A DNA stretch of 6,076 nt from Brachyspira catarrhinii. GTDB taxonomy: Bacteria > Spirochaetota > Brachyspiria > Brachyspirales > Brachyspiraceae. A model generated the notes under the pieces. The model ran no database searches, was not told the origin of the DNA, and was given only the letters and a program-made list of their open reading frames with translations. Both the position numbers and the translations under genes were made by a program. The DNA is taken from assembly GCF_005518285.1 (NCBI RefSeq), contig NZ_SJDU01000124.1:1-6076 (forward strand). Reading direction: 5' to 3'. Below are positions 1 through 5,735 of the stretch, in pieces. The stretch's first letter is position 1. Each line of letters starts with the position of its first letter.

Positions 1-506
1 AATTTGAGGCTTTTTACGAAGGGAAAAAAATTACTTTCGGAAATATGCTCATAGAAGGAATATGGGTTAATCATCCATGCCATACTTTATCTTACAAAAT
101 AACTTCCGCGGGTAAAACCGTAGTTTATTTAACGGACCATGAACCTTATAAAAAACGACTGCATGAACAACATCCTTCTTTGGAACATTATAATCATAAC
201 GCCGATTTGCTTCATGCGAGACTAATAGATTATGTGAGAGGAGCTGATGTTTTGATAATAGAGGGCGAATATACTAAAAGCGAATATTATAACGGGCATG
301 TAGGCTGGGGACATTCCACTTTGAACGATGCGATTCAAGTTGGACTCGACGCGGGAGTTCCTTATGTTATACTTCATCATCACAATCAAGATAGAACAGA
401 TTCGCAAATCAAATTAATTTATAGCAAATTGCTCGCTTTCTTAAAAAAAGAAAATATAGATTTACAACTCGCTTTTGCAAAAGAAGGCTCTTATATAAAA
501 GTATAA
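1..506 (+). CDS. MBL-fold metal-dependent hydrolase, C-terminal part (5' end outside window)
   Basis: This is the C-terminal 167 residues of a metallo-beta-lactamase-fold protein. The reading frame is open from base 3, and the ATG at 45 is internal because the residues before it (FEAFYEGKKITFGN) fit the fold without a break. Counting from the first visible codon, NHP (H24) and YLTDHEPY (D45) match the later metal-binding His and the bridging Asp of the fold. EGEYT followed by GWGHS (101-105) and the histidine-rich LHHHNQD (124-130) match the end of the YycJ / phosphoribosyl cyclic phosphodiesterase-like branch. The first HxHxDH metal motif must lie upstream of the window. Proteins of this branch are cytoplasmic phosphodiesterases or nucleases, but the substrate cannot be told from this fragment. 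HHN replaces the more usual HHDP at the last metal motif. The gene runs convergently into map, stop codon against stop codon. The fold is well supported; the exact function is open. Confidence 0.85.
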   Translation, partial: FEAFYEGKKITFGNMLIEGIWVNHPCHTLSYKITSAGKTVVYLTDHEPYKKRLHEQHPSLEHYNHNADLLHARLIDYVRGADVLIIEGEYTKSEYYNGHVGWGHSTLNDAIQVGLDAGVPYVILHHHNQDRTDSQIKLIYSKLLAFLKKENIDLQLAFAKEGSYIKV

Positions 507-1301
507 TTATTTATCCAACCCCAATATTTCCGCGCCGTCATTAGTTATCAAAACCGTATGCTCGAAATGAACTGCTAAAGAATTATCGTCAGTGGAAAGA
601 GTCCATCCGTCTTTTTCTATAGAATATTTATTAGAACCGTTTGTAATCATAAGCTCCAAAGCCAGAACCATATTTGGTTCGAGGACAATATCGTTATTCG
701 GATGATAAAAATTAAAAATGTAGGGCGCTTCATGATATTCGTAGCCAACTCCATGCCCCGTCAACGATTTTACTATATTGTATCCGTATTCATTAACTTT
801 TTTTTCCACATTCTTTCCGTATTCGCTTAATAACGCTTTTGGTTTCAATTTAAATATTCCGTATTCCAATGATTCTTTGCATGCCGAAATTAATCTATAA
901 ACTTCTTTATTAACCGAGCCTAAATTTCCTTTTACTACAATCGTTCTTGCGCAGTCGGCGTAATATCCGTTATATTTGACTCCTATATCTATACAGACGG
1001 GTTTGCCATGAGCGAGTATTTTTTTTTTAGACGGAATTCCATGCGCTATTTCGTTTCCAATAGATACGCTTGTAGCAAAACCGTATCCAGAAACTTCAAG
1101 ATTAGCGGGATAACCGTTTTGAGATTTAATATATTTTTCTACTTCTTTATCTATTTTTGACGCTCTTGTCCCAGATTTGCAAAAAGAAAAAGCCAAATCT
1201 ATTGCATTTTGAGCTATTAACGCCGCTTTTCTTATATTTTCTATAGCTTTATCGTCTTTAACGGAAGGTTTAACAATATCTATAGAATCTTTTATAAACA
1301 T
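507..1301 (-). CDS. map: Type I methionine aminopeptidase
   Basis: This 264-residue cytoplasmic metalloenzyme removes the initiator methionine from new proteins, and its length is normal for bacterial type I enzymes. All pita-bread-fold active-site residues can be placed: H87 (NEIAHGIP), metal ligands D105 (CIDIG) and D116 (YADCART), H183 (TGHGVG), H190 (HEAP), E216 (ALELM) and E247 (HFEHT). Two motif positions are unusual. The common IEPM is ALELM, with Leu in place of Pro, and the loop before H87 reads SIGNEIAHGIP where SVNE-type sequence is usual. There is no N-terminal zinc-finger extension. The ATG is preceded by a weak AAGAG five bases away. It is the last gene of the minus-strand cluster, 24 bases after the small membrane protein gene, and ends directly against the convergent hydrolase gene. 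A run of ten A in the coding strand (1019-1028) encodes the Lys-Lys-Lys at residues 92-94. The identification is firm from the complete catalytic set. Confidence 0.96.
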   Translation of the reverse strand: MFIKDSIDIVKPSVKDDKAIENIRKAALIAQNAIDLAFSFCKSGTRASKIDKEVEKYIKSQNGYPANLEVSGYGFATSVSIGNEIAHGIPSKKKILAHGKPVCIDIGVKYNGYYADCARTIVVKGNLGSVNKEVYRLISACKESLEYGIFKLKPKALLSEYGKNVEKKVNEYGYNIVKSLTGHGVGYEYHEAPYIFNFYHPNNDIVLEPNMVLALELMITNGSNKYSIEKDGWTLSTDDNSLAVHFEHTVLITNDGAEILGLDK

Positions 1302-1306
1302 AAACG

Positions 1307-1311
1307 CTCTT
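1307..1311 (-). promoter_or_regulatory. Weak ribosome binding site of map
   Basis: On the minus strand AAGAG lies five bases (CGTTT) before the map ATG. It matches the Shine-Dalgarno consensus only in part, and is weaker than the sites of the two large genes upstream. No better-placed in-frame start is visible, so it supports the ATG at 1301. Confidence 0.4.
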
Positions 1312-1325
1312 ACTTTTATTTTGTT

Positions 1326-1592
1326 TTACTTTAAAGATTTTGGAGTGAATAAATAAAGCAATATTACCAAAATTATAGAACCCAAAATTGCCGAAGATAA
1401 ATTTATTCTTATATATTCTATTATAGTATTGATTCTTGGAATATAATAAGAACCGAGTAAAGCTCCCGCTGTCGCTATTATAAACATCATTACAAATCCG
1501 CCGAAAACTTTCAACTGAAGAATATTATAAAATACTAAACTAACTATAAAACCAATCGAAATAAAAGCCAAAACCACAATAACATATTCCAT
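1326..1592 (-). CDS. Small three-helix integral membrane protein, function unknown
   Basis: I do not recognise this 88-residue protein. It is almost entirely hydrophobic, with three predicted membrane helices at about residues 3-23, 28-50 and 63-83. They are joined by short polar stretches (YNILQLKVFGG; YIPRINTIIEYIRIN), and the basic tail PKSLK suggests a cytoplasmic C-terminus. The small-residue stretch ATAGALLGS in the second helix (40-48) could be a helix-packing surface. It is faintly like the Gly-rich helices of GlsB/YeaQ-type small membrane proteins, but the match is too weak for assignment. The ATG has a Shine-Dalgarno AGAGG ten bases upstream. It begins 30 bases after the stop of the GAF-domain sensor gene and is followed after 24 bases by map, so it is probably co-transcribed with both. 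A role as a partner of the two neighbouring membrane sensors is possible from position alone. The gene is real by its start signal, hydrophobic pattern and tight spacing. Confidence 0.8.
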   Translation of the reverse strand: MEYVIVVLAFISIGFIVSLVFYNILQLKVFGGFVMMFIIATAGALLGSYYIPRINTIIEYIRINLSSAILGSIILVILLYLFTPKSLK

Positions 1593-1602
1593 CGATAATC
1601 AA

Positions 1603-1607
1603 CCTCT
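1603..1607 (-). promoter_or_regulatory. Ribosome binding site of the small membrane protein gene, inside a small hairpin
   Basis: The minus-strand sequence AGAGG lies ten bases before the ATG at 1592. It sits mainly in the loop of a possible five-base-pair hairpin (AATCA / TGATT around GAGGT, about 1597-1611). The stem is short and AT-rich, so strong control of translation by this structure is unlikely. Confidence 0.5.
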
Positions 1608-1622
1608 GATTTTAATTTAATT

Positions 1623-3704
1623 TTAATTTGTAGAAAGTCCTATAAAAAACGATTTCAATTCTCCTTCTTCGTTTTGAATCGGAATAAAAATCATATGATA
1701 AATATTTTCTCTATCTTTAATATCGAATTTATCTTTCAACGAATCGGATGAAAACGGGTCGGACACATATAAAGTGCGATTATTTGAAAGTATCTTTTTG
1801 AATAATCCTTCGTTTTCGTCTATTTTTAATAATTCTTTAGTTTCTTCGGATAGATTTTGAGATTCGGAAACTCTATAAATTCCGTCTTCGTCTCTATTGA
1901 GCATCGCGCAATTTGTTATATCGAGTCCAGATTCTTCTTTTATCCAATCCAAAATTTCGTTCATACTTTTATTTACAAATTTTTTGCCTCTTATCGATTT
2001 TAATATATTCTTCCAATAAGCCGTCATATTTTCTCTAACCTTTTCTTCCGCCTCTTTATAATAAACATCTGGAACTTTAGGAACTTCTTCGGGATTGTAT
2101 AATTCTTCGTCTATTAAATCTTCCTTATCAAAAGTGTCGCTTTCGTCCGCTTTCTTAACAATCTCGCCTTCGTAATCTCCAGTTATGGAATCTAAATCCA
2201 TTTCGTCTCCGAGCAAGAAATCTTTATTAAGCGAAATATTGAAAGCATCGCTCGAAGAAAAATATTCGTCTTCCTTCCGCGTTATTTCCTCTTCGATAAT
2301 AGAACCATGACTAATCAAAATATCTTCTTCGTCTTTTATAATATTTTCCATATCGTCTATGCTTTCTATAATATCGTCTTCTTTTTCGTCCAATTTTTCA
2401 AGCTCTTCCAAACTGTTATATAATTCTTCCAAATCGTCCAAACTTGTATCGTTAGAATTTTCAGAATTTTCTTCGTTATTTCTATTAGTTATATTATTTT
2501 CATTATCTTCTTTTTCGTTTTCTTTATTTTCAATTTTGTTGTCGTCTTCTTCGGAAAAATCTAAATTGTCCAAATCGTCTAAACTTAATTTTTCTTCTTT
2601 ATTTTCTTTAGCTTCATTATATTCTTTATCTTTTTCGTCTTCGTTATTTTTAGTATCGTTTTCATCATTATTTTTTTCTTCATTATCTTCGTTAAAAATA
2701 TCTTCAAGATTTATGTCGTTCAAATAATTAATATCGTCTTCGCTTAAAAGTTCAAAATCTTTTTTGCTATCTTCGTCCGTATTAACATTAACGCTGTTTA
2801 TATTATAGTCTTTTTCCGAATCGTCATAATCGTCTATATCGATTTGACTTTCCTTAATCAATTTATTTCTATCGTATAAAACCGAAATTATCAAAAATAT
2901 AAAAGACGATGATAAAATTAAAAGCAAAACATATTTTAAATATTTTTGAACAATCGGAACATTAAGCTCCAAAATTCCTATTGAAAAATTTTCTATTTCT
3001 TTAACTCTGCCCGAATATAACAAATAAGAAGAATTGTCTATATTAATAGTTTTTGAATCCGATTGCTCCATATATCGAGTTAAAGTGTCTCGAGATACGC
3101 TGTTTATATCTATCGCTGGATTATAATAAACGACTCCGTTCGGCAAAACTACAAAATTCAAATTGTAAGAAGTGTTTTCAAAAATCTTTTTAAATACGCT
3201 TGCTACAATATAACCGATTCTTATTCCGTTTTCGTTTGTAATAGATTTAATGAAATAAACTCCGTCATAATCTTCGTCAAAATAAGCCAAAGAATTTGAA
3301 TTTCTATAATTATCAATATTAACGATTTTGCTTTTATCGGGAGAAGAAATAACCGTTTTACCGTCCGACAAATATAAAGCCACCGTATCGAACGCGTAAT
3401 TTCCGCTTCTAAATATTGATATTATTCTATCTCTTTCCGAAGTGTCGATTCCGTTTATAACTACTCTTTGCAAAAAATCGGCGAACGGATAACTTTCCAA
3501 TATTTTATTGATTCTTTTATCGTATTCTCCCACTATATTAAGAATACTGTTTTGACAAATTAAGGCGCTTCTGTCCAATTTTTTCGTGTCGACATCGAAA
3601 GCGTCTTTTTTTAATCCGAATACAAAAGCGATAAATAGAGCTATTATTATGGCGTTTAATAAAATAGCTATATGTATATAAATATTATTATTTTTATTAA
3701 ACAT
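1623..3704 (-). CDS. Membrane sensor: Cache-like outer domain, long acidic linker, C-terminal GAF-like domain
   Basis: This 693-residue protein is read from the ATG at 3704. TM helices are at about 8-30 and 255-276. Between them is an extracytoplasmic region with Cache/PAS-like strand signatures: FDTVALYLSDGKTV (105-118), GIRIGYIVASVF (160-171) and LNFVVLPNGVVYYNP (182-196). After TM2 comes a very long Asp/Glu/Asn/Lys/Ser-rich stretch (about 284-545), probably disordered, with recurring acidic motifs such as SLDDLEEL and LSLDDLDNL. The end (about 565-693) looks folded and GAF-like: a helical lead-in, then CAMLNRDEDGIYRV, RTLYVSDPFSSDSL and YHMIFIPIQ..GELKSFFIGL. No HAMP, histidine kinase, GGDEF/EAL or chemotaxis signalling domain is visible, so the output is unknown. 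A GTG at 3719 in the same frame would add five residues and overlap the previous stop (GTGA). The ATG is preferred because AGGA lies five bases before it. The gene follows a protein of similar plan after 11 bases, suggesting coupled translation and a joint function. The architecture is read from sequence pattern; the ligand is unknown. Confidence 0.85.
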   Translation of the reverse strand: MFNKNNNIYIHIAILLNAIIIALFIAFVFGLKKDAFDVDTKKLDRSALICQNSILNIVGEYDKRINKILESYPFADFLQRVVINGIDTSERDRIISIFRSGNYAFDTVALYLSDGKTVISSPDKSKIVNIDNYRNSNSLAYFDEDYDGVYFIKSITNENGIRIGYIVASVFKKIFENTSYNLNFVVLPNGVVYYNPAIDINSVSRDTLTRYMEQSDSKTINIDNSSYLLYSGRVKEIENFSIGILELNVPIVQKYLKYVLLLILSSSFIFLIISVLYDRNKLIKESQIDIDDYDDSEKDYNINSVNVNTDEDSKKDFELLSEDDINYLNDINLEDIFNEDNEEKNNDENDTKNNEDEKDKEYNEAKENKEEKLSLDDLDNLDFSEEDDNKIENKENEKEDNENNITNRNNEENSENSNDTSLDDLEELYNSLEELEKLDEKEDDIIESIDDMENIIKDEEDILISHGSIIEEEITRKEDEYFSSSDAFNISLNKDFLLGDEMDLDSITGDYEGEIVKKADESDTFDKEDLIDEELYNPEEVPKVPDVYYKEAEEKVRENMTAYWKNILKSIRGKKFVNKSMNEILDWIKEESGLDITNCAMLNRDEDGIYRVSESQNLSEETKELLKIDENEGLFKKILSNNRTLYVSDPFSSDSLKDKFDIKDRENIYHMIFIPIQNEEGELKSFFIGLSTN

Positions 3705-3709
3705 AAAAT

Positions 3710-3713
3710 TCCT
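3710..3713 (-). promoter_or_regulatory. Ribosome binding site deciding the start of the GAF-domain sensor
   Basis: Minus-strand TTAGGAATTTT places AGGA five bases before the ATG at 3704. The alternative GTG at 3719 has GAGGA only one base upstream, too close to act as its ribosome binding site. This favours the ATG start. The site lies just past the TGA of the preceding gene, so ribosomes finishing that gene could restart here. Confidence 0.6.
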
Positions 3714-3715
3714 AA

Positions 3716-5566
3716 TCACTTCCTCATTATAGTTTTAGCGTTCTCTTCCGCCTTACTTATTATGGAAGCGAGCATTTTATCGAAAGCGGCGAATACATCG
3801 TCCGCATTATATTTATTTAAATCCGTATTCAATTTTTCATCATTGTTATTAATAATTTCTTTACTAAATCCTTTTTCCGTATTTGCAGAATTTGTTAAAA
3901 CATTATTATACGAATCGAGAATATCTTTATTTACATTTTCCAATATCTCTTCGTTTATTTTTATATCCGTTTCTCTAATATCGTTTTCATTTTTTTCGTT
4001 AATTAATTCTTCAAAATTTTCTTCTTGATACGAAATATTATTAGCAATTTCTTCCATACTATTATCTATTTCTTCCGTTAGAATATCTTCCGTAACGCTT
4101 TCTTCAATAATACCTTTAATATTTTCTTTTATTTCGGTTTCTTTGTTTATCTCTTCCATATCGATTTTAATATCTTCTATTATTTCATTCGGTTCGTTTT
4201 CTTGTATTAGATTAATATTATTTATAAGATTTATATTGTTAAAATTATCTTCCATATCTTCGTTTTGAATTAAAATTTCAATATTATTTTCTTCTTTTTT
4301 ATTCTCCATTTTTTCTTCAACTACTACCTTATCCTCATTGCCATTTTCTATTTTTTCTTCGATTTCAGAATCTTTTTTATTAATTTCACTTTTTATATTT
4401 GAAACCATATTTAATATTCCTTTTTTAATATTAAATTTTTCTTTTTTATTAAGCTCTTTATATTCTTCGGGTATTTTATAATAAACTTTTTCAACTACTG
4501 GCGGCATATCCTCTATGGCATCTGATTTTGGCAACTCGGAGTTTATTATATTTTCGTCTATATAGTCAAGTAATTCTTCTTCGTCATTTTTTACGCTTTG
4601 CAAACTCTTCATATAATCTTTATTGCTTTTAATTTGCATAATATATTTGAAGAAACGAACTATACCGTTTAATGCCAATTGAAATAATAATATTAAAAGC
4701 GCAGTTAAAGCCAAAACTATAAGCTCGAAATAATTAGGATATTCTTTGCCTATCATAGAAACGGAAAGCGAATCGTTTACGATAAAACTCGGCTGTCTCT
4801 TATAATATGCGAATCTGTTTATAACGCTCGAAACTTTTTCTATCGTATTGTCTCCGATAGATTCCCTCACATTATAAATTAAATTTCTCGAATCGCTTAC
4901 ATAGAGTCTCTTATCGGCGACTTGATAATACATCGCAATATCCGATACATAAGAATAATCGTTTCTCGTCGCCACTATCATCTCGCCGAAATTATTTTTT
5001 ATATATTCCATTATATAAAAAGTATTTTCGTTCGTGGCATTTAAAACCAAAGAGCCTTTTTTAATTATCTCTTTAATTAAGTTATCGTTCAATTCGAGGG
5101 GCCAAGATTTATTTTTAGCCAAATATAGATTAAGACGCATTTTACCGTCCGTTCCAAAAACCGTCATTCCTCTTAAATAAGGATTTTCAACCGTCATTTT
5201 ATAATAATCGTTTTTATATTTTTCAAATTCGTTTTGAAAATAATTTTTATTAGGATTATAGTTTTTTACAATATCTGCCGTTTGATACATGCTATAACCG
5301 ACATAATCGGAAATCGACTGGCTTATTAAATTAACCTGATATTCGGATACGGTATTTCTTTTTATATTTAGATTAATCGCCGCTTTATCCATCATTTGCA
5401 TCATCATATCGAGATAATCGTTTATAAAAATCGTCACTCTATTATTGGAAGGCAATATCGTGTTGCTTGCCGCTCTTGCGAACATTGCGATTATAAAGAT
5501 TATTAAAAAAGATATTATCAAACTTAAAATAGTTTTAATTATTTTCTGCTTTTTATCGTTATTCAT
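3716..5566 (-). CDS. Membrane protein with Cache-like outer domain and long acidic cytoplasmic tail
   Basis: I cannot name this 616-residue protein. A basic N-terminus (NNDKKQK) leads into TM1 (about 10-30), then an outer domain of about 250 residues, then TM2 (about 279-299). The outer domain has Cache/PAS-like strand patterns: YLRGMTVFGTDGKMRL (130-145), FGEMIVATRNDYSYV (193-207) and ADKRLYVSDSRNLIYN (217-232). The cytoplasmic part starts with a basic stretch, then a segment PPVVEKVYYKIPEEYKEL (355-372). A low-complexity Glu/Asn/Ile/Lys/Asp tail follows, to about 585. The last 30 residues (from NADDVFAAFDKMLASI at 587) look like a defined amphipathic helix. No kinase, cyclase or chemotaxis output domain is visible. 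An upstream in-frame TTG (5581) is rejected as start because AGAAGG sits six bases before the ATG at 5566. It is first in the minus-strand cluster and ends 11 bases before the next gene, a sensor of the same plan. The shared layout suggests they work as a pair. An extracellular ligand sensor is an inference. Confidence 0.85.
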   Translation of the reverse strand: MNNDKKQKIIKTILSLIISFLIIFIIAMFARAASNTILPSNNRVTIFINDYLDMMMQMMDKAAINLNIKRNTVSEYQVNLISQSISDYVGYSMYQTADIVKNYNPNKNYFQNEFEKYKNDYYKMTVENPYLRGMTVFGTDGKMRLNLYLAKNKSWPLELNDNLIKEIIKKGSLVLNATNENTFYIMEYIKNNFGEMIVATRNDYSYVSDIAMYYQVADKRLYVSDSRNLIYNVRESIGDNTIEKVSSVINRFAYYKRQPSFIVNDSLSVSMIGKEYPNYFELIVLALTALLILLFQLALNGIVRFFKYIMQIKSNKDYMKSLQSVKNDEEELLDYIDENIINSELPKSDAIEDMPPVVEKVYYKIPEEYKELNKKEKFNIKKGILNMVSNIKSEINKKDSEIEEKIENGNEDKVVVEEKMENKKEENNIEILIQNEDMEDNFNNINLINNINLIQENEPNEIIEDIKIDMEEINKETEIKENIKGIIEESVTEDILTEEIDNSMEEIANNISYQEENFEELINEKNENDIRETDIKINEEILENVNKDILDSYNNVLTNSANTEKGFSKEIINNNDEKLNTDLNKYNADDVFAAFDKMLASIISKAEENAKTIMRK

Positions 5567-5572
5567 AAAGCG

Positions 5573-5578
5573 CCTTCT
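5573..5578 (-). promoter_or_regulatory. Strong ribosome binding site deciding the start of the first operon gene
   Basis: Minus-strand AGAAGG with a six-base spacer (CGCTTT) precedes the ATG at 5566. It overlaps the codons that would follow the alternative TTG start at 5581, so the shorter 616-residue protein is the better model. Confidence 0.75.
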
Positions 5579-5602
5579 CAAAACTTGTAAATTTTAAATG
5601 AT

Positions 5603-5608
5603 ATTATA
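5603..5608 (-). promoter_or_regulatory. Candidate -10 element (TATAAT) of the four-gene operon
   Basis: A perfect minus-strand TATAAT lies 36 bases before the ATG at 5566, which would give a leader of roughly 30 bases. No convincing TTGACA-like -35 is found 16-18 bases upstream. A second TATAAT at 5654-5659 lies in the U-tract region of the preceding terminator and is an alternative. In DNA this AT-rich, such hexamers arise by chance, so confidence is modest. The location, after the terminator and before the first gene, is the main support. Confidence 0.35.
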
Positions 5609-5659
5609 ATAATTTATCGGTATAAATAACGCTTTTCTTGAAAAATTTTATATATTATA

Positions 5660-5696
5660 AAAATATAAAAAGGCAAGGCTGTAAAACCTCACCTTT
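5660..5696 (-). terminator. Intrinsic terminator of the PepSY-like gene
   Basis: On the minus strand AAAGGTGAGG (5696-5687) pairs with CCTTGCCTTT (5678-5669) around the eight-base loop TTTTACAG. All ten pairs form, two of them G-U wobbles. A U-rich run (TTTTTATATTTTT in DNA terms) follows at once. Read on the plus strand, the two wobble positions become C-A mismatches, so the structure is directional and serves the minus-strand gene ending at 5736. It separates that gene from the four-gene operon. Confidence 0.85.
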
Positions 5697-5735
5697 ATTA
5701 TGATAAAATAAAATGATAAATAAAATAGTTAAATT

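Noticed and set aside
222..407. Minus-strand open frame of 61 codons
   Set aside because: It lies wholly inside the hydrolase gene, whose protein shows clear family motifs here. It is a shadow frame.
472..483. Perfect 12-base palindrome CTTTTGCAAAAG near the end of the hydrolase gene
   Set aside because: It is inside coding sequence, would form only a short AT-rich stem, and no U-tract follows, so it is not a credible terminator. One palindrome of this length is not evidence of an operator.
2359..2727. Plus-strand open frame of 122 codons, rich in Ser, Leu and Phe
   Set aside because: It is the antisense reading of the Asp/Glu/Lys/Asn-rich linker of the minus-strand sensor. Its odd composition follows directly from that, and it has no independent coding signs.
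2070..2855. Repeated TCTTCG/TCGTC units as a possible CRISPR or tandem-repeat array
   Set aside because: The units are irregular, with no constant spacer length, and are explained by acidic codons in an open reading frame.
3672..4028. Plus-strand open frame of 118 codons spanning the sensor gene junction
   Set aside because: It is antisense to two well-supported genes, is Ser/Phe/Leu-rich by reverse complement of acidic codons, and has no neighbouring gene on that strand.
5566..5581. TTG at 5581 as the start of the first operon gene
   Set aside because: The AGAAGG at 5573-5578 lies downstream of this TTG and is ideally spaced for the ATG at 5566.
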